Shown: positions 8,231-20,098, numbered from the stretch's first letter. The stretch is 64,000 nucleotides of DNA from Acidobacteriota bacterium (GCA_020199995.1 JAIVJM010000012.1:1-64000), one strand, 5' to 3'. The notes: generated by a model not told the origin, from the sequence alone. Numbers and translations: made by a program.

Positions 8231-8400
8231 GCAGGCAAGGTTTCCTGACTCCCGGCTCGAACGCGCCGCGCCCTGTCGCCTTCCCCATCCGTGAAGGATG
8301 AGTGGCCTCCTCGAAAAGAGAAGAGAGGATCGAATGGCGATGAAAAATCTGGATTCCAAAGAACACGGCACTTAGTTGTTGCCGGAGCGGGCATCACCCT
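8231..8400 (-). promoter_or_regulatory. cobalamin riboswitch
   Basis: On the minus strand the 3' part shows GCCACT (8301-8306), GGGGAAGG (8279-8286) and a B12 box at 8231-8251 reading GAGTCAGGAAACC then TTGCCTGC. This order matches the cobalamin riboswitch core; the box has one extra T relative to the ACCTGCC consensus. The 5' part (to about 8400, including GATAGGG) is more divergent, so the upstream boundary is approximate. It should repress the downstream btu operon when adenosylcobalamin is plentiful. A heptamer hairpin and a terminator stem follow. Confidence 0.82.
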
Positions 8401-8505
8401 ATCACCGCGCGAGAGAGAGCGTCAAGTCGGGCTCCGAGCGGGCGCGGCGCGGCGCGCCGAGCGGCGCGCGGAGACGGGGTGCCCTGAGCGAAAGGCCCCG
8501 GCCCT

Positions 8506-9150
8506 TCAGGGCCGATGCCAGACCGTCCCGTCTTCGTAGAGGACGCGGACAAGGACGACCCGCTCGGTGAGCCCCTCGCGCTCATTCTTGTCGAGCGATT
8601 GGACGCTGATCCTGCGGACGGGCGGCGAGGAGGTCATAAAGGAGAGTTCCTTGCTCTTGCCGGGGCCGATCTTTTCGACGCCGGTGAACTCGCGGCGGCC
8701 CAACTCCTGCCCCGTCGTCGCGTCGGAGAAGATGTAGTCCCAGTCGAGCTCTTTGATCGCCTTCTGTCCGGCATTCCTGACGGAGATTTTGTAGTGGAAA
8801 GCGTAGCGCGGCGCGGCGGGAGCGCGGGATTTGATGACCTGCTCGGAGCGCATCTCGCGCTCGACCTTCGCGGCCTCGGCGGTGTTTCCGCTGGCGCGCG
8901 CCCGCTCGACGCGCCGCTGATCGGCCTGACGGCGGCGCATGTCGTCGAAGCTCTCGACCGGGCCGCCGAACGGATCGCCCTCCCAGTTGACGCGCTCCTT
9001 CGCCCAACTGTACTTCAACACCGCCACCGGGTCTGAAGGCGCGGGCGGCGCGGCGGGGGCGGGAGACTGCGCGTGCACCGCCGCCGACGCAACCCAGAGA
9101 CATAATGTCAGCCGGAGGGTCAAACAACAGAGGGCCAGAGTTCTCATCAT
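8506..9150 (-). CDS. exported protein of unknown function
   Basis: Not recognised. From ATG 9150 it encodes 214 residues with a signal peptide (MMRTLALCCLTLRLTLCLWV, cleavage near AVHAQ), a short Pro/Ala linker, a charged helical segment rich in Arg and Glu, and a C-terminal beta-rich part (YKISVRNAGQKAIKELDWDY) that looks like an immunoglobulin-like fold. The upstream open frame to 9222 is probably untranslated leader. It lies between the Oar-like receptor and the B12 riboswitch on the same strand; a functional link to either is not shown. Confidence 0.6.
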   Translation of the reverse strand: MMRTLALCCLTLRLTLCLWVASAAVHAQSPAPAAPPAPSDPVAVLKYSWAKERVNWEGDPFGGPVESFDDMRRRQADQRRVERARASGNTAEAAKVEREMRSEQVIKSRAPAAPRYAFHYKISVRNAGQKAIKELDWDYIFSDATTGQELGRREFTGVEKIGPGKSKELSFMTSSPPVRRISVQSLDKNEREGLTERVVLVRVLYEDGTVWHRP

Positions 9151-9278
9151 CGCTCCTTCCCGGTCAAAACAACCGTCCGCGAAAAAAGCTCGCGGGGCCG
9201 AAGCAAGAGGGCCGCCGGGCAAGTCGGGTCAGCGCGGGGTCGGGGTCGAGACTATCAGCCGAATTCTTGAAAAGGAAG

Positions 9279-9306
9279 GGGGCTGAAGACATTACTCTTC
9301 AGCCCC
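9279..9306 (-). terminator. terminator after the Oar-like receptor
   Basis: Arms 9279-9289 and 9296-9306 are perfect 11-bp GC-rich complements with a 6-nt loop, followed on the minus strand by a pyrimidine-rich CTTCCTTTTC tract. It lies 70 bp beyond the receptor stop. Confidence 0.7.
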
Positions 9307-9375
9307 GCGAGTTTGGCGAAGTCCCGTGGCGGCGCGCGCCCGGATTGCGACGCGCGCCGCCATGGGGTTTCGAGT

Positions 9376-12687
<3,312 letters not shown>

Positions 12688-12888
12688 GTATTTCTCCTCC
12701 GAAAGTGTCAAGGTGGGCAGCAGCCGCCCCCTTCCGGGCGACGGCATGTACGTCTGTATTAGACCGCTGACAAGGATCAAACCGGCTGAAACGATTAATT
12801 ATGCGGAGCACTTCTTGGGGGCCTTCCCCCGGATCAGAATGAATTGAAGAGTTGAATCAAGACTTGCAGCAGCGCTTAAAATGCGAGG

Positions 12889-12918
12889 TGACCGATGCGT
12901 GCGCGCGGCTGATATAAT
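12889..12918 (+). promoter_or_regulatory. putative sigma-70-like promoter
   Basis: GTGACC (12889-12894), an 18-bp spacer, then a perfect TATAAT (12913-12918) in a locally AT-rich stretch upstream of the methyltransferase ATG at 12936. Confidence 0.5.
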
Positions 12919-12935
12919 TAAAACACGCAAGCATC

Positions 12936-13724
12936 ATGCCCCCGCGGGCGCGCGAAATAACTCAAGTGATTCCGCGAGAAGCTTTCGGGCGGATGAATTT
13001 ATATCCATTTTTTTGGATTCCGTCCACCAAATTTCCAACAAATTTCCCGCTCACTGCTCCGACGAAGCGCGTGAGCCTGAGTCTTTTGAGAACCGAGCGC
13101 AAAAGCATTTCGACGCCACACACACGCGCGCGGCCCGTCTACGACCGACTGGCGGCGCACTACGAGCGCGTCATCGGCCCGCTCGAACGACGCTGGCTCG
13201 GGCGTCTGCGCGCCGAACTCCTCGGCGAGATGCCGGCGCGCGCCCGCCTTCTCGAAGTCGGCGCGGGGACGGGGCTCAACTTCAGGCACTACCCGCGCGG
13301 CGCGTGCGGCGTGGCGAGCGAGTTGAGCCGCGAGATGCTCCTCATCGCACGCGACAAGCCGGAGCGACCCGACGGCGTCCGGCTCGTGCAGGCGCGCGCC
13401 GAGCAGCTCCCCTTCGCCGACGGCGCGTTCGACGCGGCCTTCGCCACGCTCGTCTTCTGCTCGGTCGCATCGCCCGCCCAAGGCTTCGCCGAACTGCGCC
13501 GCGTCGTCCGCCCCGGCGGAACCGTCGCGCTCCTCGAACACGTCCGCCCCGCCGGACTCCTCGGCCACGCCTTCGACGCGCTCAGCCTCCTCACCGTCCC
13601 GCTCTTCGACGACCACTTCAACCGCCGGACGGCTGAAGAGGCGAGCCGCGCCGGGCTTACCCTGCGGCGCGTCGAAAATCACCTGCGCGGCGTCGTCCAG
13701 CTCATCGTGTGCGGGGTGAGTTGA
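12936..13724 (+). CDS. class I SAM-dependent methyltransferase
   Basis: The Rossmann methyltransferase core starts near residue 68 (YDRLAAHYERVIGPLERRW), with motif I LLEVGAGTGLNFRHYP, an acidic SAM-contact region, a post-I loop (QARAEQLPFADGAFDAAF) and LRRVVRPGGTVALLEHV. It resembles small-molecule or phospholipid methyltransferases of the UbiE/PmtA type; the substrate is unknown. The first 60 or so residues have no family similarity and come from AT-richer DNA, so translation may start lower, for instance at GTG 13071 or TTG 13086. A DUF72 gene follows 33 bp downstream on the same strand. Confidence 0.8.
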   Translation: MPPRAREITQVIPREAFGRMNLYPFFWIPSTKFPTNFPLTAPTKRVSLSLLRTERKSISTPHTRARPVYDRLAAHYERVIGPLERRWLGRLRAELLGEMPARARLLEVGAGTGLNFRHYPRGACGVASELSREMLLIARDKPERPDGVRLVQARAEQLPFADGAFDAAFATLVFCSVASPAQGFAELRRVVRPGGTVALLEHVRPAGLLGHAFDALSLLTVPLFDDHFNRRTAEEASRAGLTLRRVENHLRGVVQLIVCGVS

Positions 13725-13757
13725 GGCGGACGGGCGAACTGTTGTAAGACTCTTCGG

Positions 13758-14645
13758 ATGGAAGACTCAGGTGAATACACAAACGCCCTGCCGCGCGTCC
13801 CGGCGCGTGTCGAGGTCGGCTGTCAGGGCTGGAATTACGAGGACTGGGTGACGCCAGCGGGCAGGCCGAAGGCCGTCTTCTATCCGCGCGGCACGCGCGC
13901 CGAATGGATGCTCGAAGCCTACGCGCGCGCCTTCGAGACCGTCGAAGTTGATTCGACCTTCTATGCCGTCCCGTCCTCTTCGACCGTCGAAGGGTGGCAG
14001 CGCCGGACGCCCGCTGGCTTCACCTTCTCTTTGAAGCTGCCGCGCGAGATTACGCACGAGCAAGCGCTGCGCGGCGAGGCGGCGGGGCGCGTGCTTTCGG
14101 AGTTCTGCGCGCGCGCGCGGCGGCTCGGCGACAAGCTCTCGGCGGTGCTCGTCCAGCTCCCGCCGCAGTTCGAGGCGACGAAGGAGAACTTCCGCTCCCT
14201 CGGCGAATTCCTCGCGCGGCTCCCGGAGGACTTGCGCTTCGCCTTCGAGTTCCGAGACCCCTTCTGGTTCGATGAAGAGGCGCTGGAAATTTTCACCCGC
14301 CACCCGCACGCCTCGCTCGCGCTCGTCGAAGGCCCGTGGGTCACGCGCGGGCGCGTCTGGCGCGCGGCGGAGAGGATTCTGCACGCGACCGACTTCGCCT
14401 ACGTGCGCTTTATGGGCGAGCGCGACATCACGCGCTTCGATATCGTCCAGCGCCCGCAGGAATTGAATCTGGACAAATGGGCCGCGGCCATCGAGCAGCT
14501 TGCCCGCCGCGTCCCGCGCGTCTACGTCTACTTCAGCAACTTCTATGAAGGCTTCGCCCCGGCCAGCGCCAACAGGCTCAAGCGCCTGCTCGGGCAGGAA
14601 ACAACCGAGCCGGACGAGCTGGAGAATCAGCCTTCGCTTTTTTGA
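13758..14645 (+). CDS. DUF72 (YecE-like) protein
   Basis: A 295-residue TIM-barrel-like protein of the DUF72 family, whose biochemical role is not established. Visible family features are VEVGCQGWNYEDWV at the start, ETVEVDSTFYAVPS, FTFSLKLPREITH, LGEFLARLPEDLRFAFEFRD and the C-terminal VYVYFSNFYEGFAP. Start and length are normal. It follows the methyltransferase closely and probably shares its transcript. A long perfect hairpin lies about 120 bp after its stop. Confidence 0.85.
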   Translation: MEDSGEYTNALPRVPARVEVGCQGWNYEDWVTPAGRPKAVFYPRGTRAEWMLEAYARAFETVEVDSTFYAVPSSSTVEGWQRRTPAGFTFSLKLPREITHEQALRGEAAGRVLSEFCARARRLGDKLSAVLVQLPPQFEATKENFRSLGEFLARLPEDLRFAFEFRDPFWFDEEALEIFTRHPHASLALVEGPWVTRGRVWRAAERILHATDFAYVRFMGERDITRFDIVQRPQELNLDKWAAAIEQLARRVPRVYVYFSNFYEGFAPASANRLKRLLGQETTEPDELENQPSLF

Positions 14646-14766
14646 ACAGGCAAGGCCGAGGTGTTTATTGAGTCCGCTCGAAGCCCGAGCCGTTGCGGAA
14701 GCGCCGTCAGGCGCGGAAGAATTTAGACGAGGGGCGTCGGGCCGTGGGAATGCTTGATATAGATAG

Positions 14767-14917
14767 GCAGAGAGCCCCGGAGGGGCGAAAGAAGTTCAGG
14801 CGGCATCACGGCTCGAACCTTGAACTTCTTTCGCCCCTCCGGGGCTCTCTGCTTTTATTCCCACCTGTCCCCACGGCTTGTGCGCCGTGGGCTGAATTCT
14901 ATCGCCCCTCCGGGGCT
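14767..14917. repeat. 32-bp perfect inverted repeat plus a third partial copy
   Basis: Arms 14767-14798 and 14821-14852 are perfect 32-nt complements around a 22-nt loop. The GC-rich core (GCCCCGGAGGGGCGA) recurs at 14902-14917, just before the 14926 stop. It lies between two converging genes and may terminate both. Confidence 0.85.
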
Positions 14918-14925
14918 GAAAATCG

Positions 14926-15252
14926 TTACTGCCCTGACTTCCCTTGCGCCGATTCTTCGGCGAGGCGCGTCCACACTTCGGCGAATTTTTCGACCTCTTC
15001 GCGGGTCCGTTCCAAAGCGCGGCGGCTGTCGAGGTAGGCGGCCCAGTAGGGCGTGTTCGTCAGTGCCTTCTGCGTCTCCTCATCAATCACCTGCGCCATC
15101 AAGGCGATGAGGTCTTGAGTCACGCGCGTGTGTTCGAGGAGCGACTCGATGATGGAGTAGGCGAGCCGAGCCTGCTCGTAGGCGAGGTTCTGTCCGGGCG
15201 AGCCCGCCGCGCTGACCTCGCCGGCGGCTGGAGTCGCTTCACTGTCGCTCAC
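14926..15252 (-). CDS. small helical protein of unknown function
   Basis: Not recognised. The product is 108 residues, acidic, with no signal peptide, and predicted mostly helical (YEQARLAYSIIESLLEHTRV, YLDSRRALERTREEVEKFAE). Its ATG overlaps the ygfZ stop as ATGA (15249-15252), so it is translationally coupled to ygfZ. Reading-frame quality and coupling support a real gene. Confidence 0.65.
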   Translation of the reverse strand: MSDSEATPAAGEVSAAGSPGQNLAYEQARLAYSIIESLLEHTRVTQDLIALMAQVIDEETQKALTNTPYWAAYLDSRRALERTREEVEKFAEVWTRLAEESAQGKSGQ

Positions 15253-16472
15253 GGTCTCGGCTCCCTGTCGTCCACGCCCACCACGCCGGCGTCGCCCGCG
15301 TACCAGCCGCCGCGCACCAGCGGCAATCCGGCGACGCGCGCCGCGAGCGAAAACTCTTCCCCGTCGGAAACCCTCAGTTCAGTCCCCGGAGCGAGGTGCT
15401 CGTGCCTCACGAGGCCGAGCGCGACGACTCTCTCAAGGCGCGGCGAAGAGACGACCGAAGTGAGGCGTCCCACTTCCCTCGCGCCGTCGAGGCTTTTGAC
15501 TGCGGCCCCCGGCGCGGGCGGCTCCACGCCGCGGTCGAAGACGAGGCCCGTCAATTTCTTCGCGACGTGGCCGCGCCAGTGGATGCGCGCGATGATCTCC
15601 TGCCCGACGTAGCAGCCCTTCGTGTAGCTCACCGCCTCGGCCTCGTCCACGACTTCGAGCACCACGTTCGCGTCCGACGCGTCCACGCCGTAGCGCGGCA
15701 TGCCCGCCTCGACGCGTAAGATTTCCAGCGCGTCGAAGCCCGCGGGGCTCGCGCCCGCCCCGACGAGCGCGTCCCACAACGCGACCGCCGCTGCCGGTGC
15801 CGCCGCACCGACGAACACGTCGAAACCGTCTTCGGCGGTGTGCGTCGCGCGAATCACGAGCAGAGGCTGATGATCCTCGCCCCGCGACACGACGGCGATG
15901 CGACCACGTTCCACGCGCGCCGCCTCTTCGCCCAGCGCCGCGCTGATGATCTCCGCGGCCCGCGCGCCTTGCAGCGAAATCAGCGCCGTCTCCGCCGTCG
16001 TCTCTCTAACGCGAAAATCACCCGCGAGCGTGAAGCGTTCGAGCGTCTTCAAGAGGGTCGCGTGCGTCGCGGCTTCGGTGTCGAAGAGAAAGACATCGGC
16101 GTGGCGCAGGACGCGCGCGCTCGCCACAAGCCGCCCCTGCACGTTCGGGAAGGCCGCGTGCATCCACGCGCCGTCTGCGAGCGCCGCGACATCGTTGGTC
16201 ATCATCCCGTTCAGGAACTGCGCGGCCTCCGCGCCGCTCACCTCGACGCGCCCGCGCGAAGAGAGATCGAAGAGGCCCGCCCCCGCGCCGCCGCGCACCG
16301 CCTCGTATTCGGAGAGCGCGACGCCGTAACTGGCCGGGACGAGCCACCCGTCCCGCTCGCGCATGGAAGCGCCCGCGCGCTCGTGCGCCTCGGACAGCAC
16401 CGACCGCCGGATGGCCGCCTCTTCAGATACTTTGTTTTCCACCCTTGCGTCCATCAGCTCACTCGCACTCAT
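15249..16472 (-). CDS. ygfZ: YgfZ/GcvT-family folate-binding protein
   Basis: A relative of the glycine-cleavage T protein that lacks the rest of the glycine system. YgfZ proteins bind tetrahydrofolate and help assemble or maintain Fe-S enzymes. The defining signature KGCYVGQE is at residues 285-292, with a T-protein N-terminal fold (LFDLSSRGRVEVSGAEA) and a C-terminal barrel ending near residue 390. At 407 residues it is somewhat longer than the E. coli protein. It is coupled to the downstream 108-residue gene. The Fe-S module at 21267-24122 fits this role but is not contiguous. Confidence 0.85.
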   Translation of the reverse strand: MSASELMDARVENKVSEEAAIRRSVLSEAHERAGASMRERDGWLVPASYGVALSEYEAVRGGAGAGLFDLSSRGRVEVSGAEAAQFLNGMMTNDVAALADGAWMHAAFPNVQGRLVASARVLRHADVFLFDTEAATHATLLKTLERFTLAGDFRVRETTAETALISLQGARAAEIISAALGEEAARVERGRIAVVSRGEDHQPLLVIRATHTAEDGFDVFVGAAAPAAAVALWDALVGAGASPAGFDALEILRVEAGMPRYGVDASDANVVLEVVDEAEAVSYTKGCYVGQEIIARIHWRGHVAKKLTGLVFDRGVEPPAPGAAVKSLDGAREVGRLTSVVSSPRLERVVALGLVRHEHLAPGTELRVSDGEEFSLAARVAGLPLVRGGWYAGDAGVVGVDDREPRP

Positions 16473-16775
16473 TCGACTGCTTCTCCCTCACGGAAACGTC
16501 CCACAGTTATTACACCACACGCGCCCGCCGGCGCGCACGCGCAACGTAGAGCCCGCCACGGGCGATTCGCGGGATGGAAGATGAGAGTCGAGCGATGAGT
16601 TAATGGCGAGCCGTCTTTAACTCAACAGTCATCATTTCTTCCCCCTGTTCTCTTCGAGCGGGTCTCGGGCGTGGATGGTCGGCGGGCGAGCGAAAGGGAG
16701 CGAAGAAGTTTGAAGGGGCGAAGAAGATGAGAGGGGCGGGCTTCCGAAAGTCCCGCCCCAAGGTTCGGCGCGCCG
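16473..16775 (-). terminator. 303-bp gap with peroxiredoxin terminator
   Basis: The only clear element is a GC-rich hairpin (arms 16733-16740 and 16752-16759) 16 bp beyond the peroxiredoxin stop; it lacks a good T tract. The rest holds no gene I can support. Confidence 0.5.
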
Positions 16776-17471
16776 CTACTTGAGCTTTTCCAGCTCGGCG
16801 CGCAGCGCGTCGTAGTGCGTCTTGTCGCCCGCCTTGAACGCGAGGTTGACGTAGCGCACCACGCCCCCCTTGTCAATCAGGTAGATGGTGCGGTTGTTGA
16901 GCCCGTACTTGTCGTTGTAGCTCGCGTAGGCGCGTGCGACCGCGTGGTCGTGGTCGGAGAGCAGCGGGAACTGGAGCTTGTGGTGCTTCGCCCACTCGTG
17001 GTGCGAGAAGACGTAGTCGCCGCTCACGCCGAGCACCACCGCATTGAGCTTGCCCATCTCAGCGAAGGTGTCACGGAAGGTGCAGACTTCCGTCGTGCAG
17101 CCGCCCGACCAGTCCGCCGGGTAGAAGGCGAGGATGACGTTCTTGCCGCGCTGCGAGGCGAGCGTCATGTACTCGTCGGGCTTCCCAAAGAAAATCTTCT
17201 CCTGCGTGGCGTAGGGCAGACGGAAATCGGGGGCCGCCTCGCCCACCTTCGGCGCAGCCGCCGCCGCGTTCGCCGTCGCCGCGTCGTACGAGGGCTTGGC
17301 CCTCGCGGCGTCCCCCTTCACAACCTTTGTCGTCCCCGAAGCGGTGGCCTGCGCGGCGGCCCGGTCGGCGAGCAGCGCGGCGTGCAGGGCGACGAAGGCC
17401 AGCGCCGCGAGCGCGACGGCGAGCGCCGTCGGCGATGGATTTCTGAATGAGGGATTGAGCGTGCTTTTCAT
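16776..17471 (-). CDS. exported peroxiredoxin (AhpC/TSA, Bcp-like)
   Basis: A thiol peroxidase that reduces hydrogen peroxide or organic peroxides, apparently outside the cytoplasm. A signal or anchor helix covers about residues 15-41, then an Ala/Thr linker, then a thioredoxin fold from about 75 (VGEAAPDFRLP). The peroxidatic site is DWSGGCTTEVC with Cys125; Cys130 is five residues on. The common motif is PVCTTE, so the two residues before the cysteine (GG) are unusual. Its ATG overlaps the stop of the uracil-DNA glycosylase gene (ATGA), suggesting one operon for peroxide defence and DNA repair. Confidence 0.85.
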   Translation of the reverse strand: MKSTLNPSFRNPSPTALAVALAALAFVALHAALLADRAAAQATASGTTKVVKGDAARAKPSYDAATANAAAAAPKVGEAAPDFRLPYATQEKIFFGKPDEYMTLASQRGKNVILAFYPADWSGGCTTEVCTFRDTFAEMGKLNAVVLGVSGDYVFSHHEWAKHHKLQFPLLSDHDHAVARAYASYNDKYGLNNRTIYLIDKGGVVRYVNLAFKAGDKTHYDALRAELEKLK

Positions 17472-18121
17472 GATCGTTTGGAACCTCTCTTAATTTCTTG
17501 CGGAGCGCGCCCCCCGCCCCTTTCGGCGCGGCGGAGCGCGACCGCGACCGCTTTGTAGTCTTCGAGTTGCGCCGCCTCGCGGCGGTGCGAGGCGAGGACC
17601 TGTGGGCTCGGGTGATAGAGCGGCACGAGCCAGCGCCCATGCCACGCGTGAACCCGTCCGACGTTCTCTTTGAGAGAGAGCTGATGATACTCGACGGCCC
17701 GGAGCGCGGCAAGCGACACCGCGCCGAGCGTGACGACTACCGAAGCGTCCACCATCTCGACCTGCCGCCGCAAAAACTCCGAGCAGTTCTCGACCTCCGA
17801 GCGCGTGGGCCGGCGGTTCGCGCCCGTCCCCGTGCGGGGGTTACAGAGCGCCGCATTGGTGATGAAAATCTCTTCGCGCGTGAGCCCGACGGAGGCGAGA
17901 TAGCGCTCGAAGTTGCGCCCCGACTGGTCGCCCGAAAAAGGCACGCGCGTGCGGTCGCCGCCCTGACGCCCCGGAGCCTCGCCGACGAACATCACGCGCG
18001 CCCCGACCGCGCCGTTCAGCTCGCTCAAAACCGGCCTCCGCCCGCACATCGCCGCGCACTTCCGGCACGCCGCGACCTCCCCGGCGAGCGCCGCGAACTC
18101 AGCGCGCCTCTGCTCAATCAT
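17468..18121 (-). CDS. uracil-DNA glycosylase superfamily protein with putative Fe-S cluster
   Basis: Removes uracil from DNA, by family inference. Motif 1 is GEAPGRQGGDRTRVPFSGDQ and motif 3 is HPSPQVLAS. Cysteines near the N-terminus (CRKC) and a later pair (ALCN and VENC, 20 apart) fit the 4Fe-4S ligands of family 4 enzymes, while GGDRT resembles family 5 loops, so the subfamily is uncertain. ATG 18121 was chosen because upstream frame is the shadow of the lipoprotein gene; GTG in VFVAKRM is an alternative. It overlaps the lipoprotein stop by 8 bp and the peroxiredoxin start by 4 bp. Confidence 0.8.
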   Translation of the reverse strand: MIEQRRAEFAALAGEVAACRKCAAMCGRRPVLSELNGAVGARVMFVGEAPGRQGGDRTRVPFSGDQSGRNFERYLASVGLTREEIFITNAALCNPRTGTGANRRPTRSEVENCSEFLRRQVEMVDASVVVTLGAVSLAALRAVEYHQLSLKENVGRVHAWHGRWLVPLYHPSPQVLASHRREAAQLEDYKAVAVALRRAERGGGRAPQEIKRGSKRS

Positions 18122-19061
18122 CCGCTTCGCCACAAAGACCTTTACTTGACGTCCAACCCGCGAGCCAGATGGGCTCCCACTTATCAATGTACTTCGCCTC
18201 GCCGCCGTCCACCGAATAGCGCACGCGGTAGTCGCCGCCGTCCGATTGCAATTTGGCGTTCGACAGCCAGAAGTCAATCATGATGGCGCTTGTATCGTCG
18301 CCCGTGTACTCGCCCTTCGGTCGGCTGTAGGTGAGGAGCGGCTTCGACTTGTCCACGGCCCCTCCGGCGCTCACTGCCATCTCTTTGCCTTCGGGCGTGG
18401 CGGCGGCGGTCGCCGTGTTCGCGTTCGTCGTCGTGTTCGCGTTCGCGGCGTTCGCGTTCGACGCGGCGCTCCGGTTGTCGGCCATCTTCTCGCCAGCGGC
18501 GGTCGTCGTCGGCTTCGAGGGGTCGCCGCCGCCCTCTACGTTGAACGTCACCATCTGGAACGAGCCGTCGTTCTTGTAGCTCTCGTGCCACGGGCGCGAG
18601 GCGAAGACGCGGAGCGTGTGCGCGCCCGCGCTCACGTTGCGCAGCTCGAACGGCTCGTCGAGGTTGTAGTAGGCCTCGTAGGGCTGGTTGTCGAGGATGA
18701 CGTGGATGTGGTTGCCCATCTTCGTCGAGGGGTCTTTGTGCGGCTTGTAGCCCTTGAGGTCGCCCGACAGATTGAGGCGGACGCGCACGGTCGAGCCCTT
18801 GATGGTCGCGTTCGCGGCGGGCTCGGCGATCTTCAGCACGGGCGAAGCCTTGTCTTCCTCGCCGCGCCCGGCCATCTGGTCTTTGATCTTCTGCGGGCGC
18901 TCGGCGACTGTGAGCGTCTGCGTGGCGGGCGTCGAGGCGGTGGCCGCGGGCGAGGCGGAAGCGTTCGCCGACTTGTTTGCGTTCATGTCGGAAGAACAGC
19001 CCGCGAGCAGCGCGGGCAGCGAGAGGGCGCACGCCAGGAGCGCGAATCGAGAGAGTTTCAT
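18114..19061 (-). CDS. lipoprotein of unknown function, C-terminus probably cut short
   Basis: A lipobox LLAGC follows a short signal, then an Asn/Ala/Thr-rich linker. Two beta-sandwich-like domains follow, the first with HIHVILDNQPYEAYYNLDE and AGAHTLRVFASRPWHES, the second with LLTYSRPKGEYTGDD and YRVRYSVDGGEAKYID. They are separated by an Asn/Ala/Thr-rich spacer. The second domain ends abruptly after WEPIWLAGW, where the first domain continues through a GxHTLRV strand; the remaining nine residues (TSSKGLCGEADD region) look like readthrough into the next gene's leader. A deletion near 18165 is suspected. Function is not known. Confidence 0.65.
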   Translation of the reverse strand: MKLSRFALLACALSLPALLAGCSSDMNANKSANASASPAATASTPATQTLTVAERPQKIKDQMAGRGEEDKASPVLKIAEPAANATIKGSTVRVRLNLSGDLKGYKPHKDPSTKMGNHIHVILDNQPYEAYYNLDEPFELRNVSAGAHTLRVFASRPWHESYKNDGSFQMVTFNVEGGGDPSKPTTTAAGEKMADNRSAASNANAANANTTTNANTATAAATPEGKEMAVSAGGAVDKSKPLLTYSRPKGEYTGDDTSAIMIDFWLSNAKLQSDGGDYRVRYSVDGGEAKYIDKWEPIWLAGWTSSKGLCGEADD

Positions 19062-19097
19062 CGTAACCTCCGATGCATAAGGTAAGATTTCGACGCG

Positions 19098-19126
19098 AGT
19101 ATAAACCTGTGACAATGAAAGGCAAA
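19098..19126 (-). promoter_or_regulatory. putative promoter using repeat sequence as -35
   Basis: On the minus strand TATACT (19098-19103) is preceded at 17 bp by TTTGCC (19121-19126), which belongs to the outer part of the adjacent AAAAGGC repeat. The -35 match is weak; the -10 is good. Confidence 0.35.
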
Positions 19127-19202
19127 AGGCAAGGAGGCAATAGTTGAAGGTCGGGCTCGACGTGTCGAGCCCGACCTTCAACTATTGCCTCCTTGCCTTT
19201 TG
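19123..19202. repeat. 39-bp perfect palindromic hairpin after sodB
   Basis: Arms 19123-19161 and 19164-19202 are perfect 39-nt complements with only 2 nt between them. The outer ends contain AAAAGGC-type units and the inner part (GTCGGGCTCGAC) is GC-rich. It lies 17 bp beyond the sodB stop and likely terminates sodB. Confidence 0.92.
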
Positions 19203-19219
19203 AGCTTTGCCTTTGCCCT

Positions 19220-19852
19220 TTATGCCGTGGCCCGGCTGCCAGCTTCCTTCGAGAGGCGGCGCTCGCACTCCTGCCAGTCGATATTTGAGAAGAAGGCTTC
19301 GATGTACTTCGGACGATCCGCCGGGGCGTAGTCGAGAAGGAAGGCGTGCTCCCAGACGTCCATCACGAGGACGGGCGTGAAGCCCGCGACGTTGCCGACT
19401 TCGTGCAAAGTGATCCAGTGGTTCGAGAGCGAGCCGTGGATGGGGTCCTGATTGCAGACGGCCCAGCCCACGCCGCGCATCTTGCCGACGCTCATAAAAT
19501 CGGCCTTCCAGATGTCGTAGCTGCCGAAAGAGCTTGCGGCCGCCGCGCGGAAGTTCGAGTTTTTGTCAGGGTCGCCGCTCCCCTGCTTCTTCATATTGCC
19601 GAAGTAGTATTCGTGCAGCACCATGCCGTTGTACTCGAAGCCCATCCGTCGCGTCAGCTCCGAGTAGGCGGGCATCTCCTCCTGATCGACCTTGCCGTCG
19701 GCGAGGAACTCCGCGATCTTCTCCGTCAGCTTGTTGGTCTCTTTGACATAGCCCTCGTAGAGCTTGAAGTGCATCTCCAGCGTCCGGTCGGAGATGCCGT
19801 TTAAGCCGCTCAGGTCAAACTGCTTCGCCTGATAAGTTTTCACGTTTGTCAT
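19220..19852 (-). CDS. sodB: superoxide dismutase (Fe/Mn family)
   Basis: Converts superoxide to oxygen and hydrogen peroxide. Metal ligands are visible: His in TLEMHFKLYEGYV, His in MVLHEYYFGN, and Asp/His in MDVWEHAFLLDYAP. The 210-residue length is normal. No signal peptide is seen, so it is cytoplasmic. ATG 19852 follows a GGAGGAAG site at good spacing; the longer frame to 20056 is not used. Iron versus manganese cannot be settled from sequence. It lies near an exported peroxiredoxin, suggesting an oxidative-stress neighbourhood. Confidence 0.92.
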   Translation of the reverse strand: MTNVKTYQAKQFDLSGLNGISDRTLEMHFKLYEGYVKETNKLTEKIAEFLADGKVDQEEMPAYSELTRRMGFEYNGMVLHEYYFGNMKKQGSGDPDKNSNFRAAAASSFGSYDIWKADFMSVGKMRGVGWAVCNQDPIHGSLSNHWITLHEVGNVAGFTPVLVMDVWEHAFLLDYAPADRPKYIEAFFSNIDWQECERRLSKEAGSRATA

Positions 19853-20098
19853 AATACTTCCTCCATGCTTGATCAGTGCGCGCCGGGCTTGGCCGGGGGG
19901 TTTGGCCCCGATTATAGACCCGGAGACGATGCACAATCTAACCCGCCGCCCGTCACGAACCGCGCCCGCGCGCGTCAAGCTTTGGTGTCGCGAATGAAGA
20001 AGAGACGCGGAAGGAGTCTCTGGCGAGAGCCTTCCGCGTCCCTTCTGAATTTCCAACGCGGCCTCGCCGGAATGGCCGCCTGTTCGAGCGTGCGTCAG

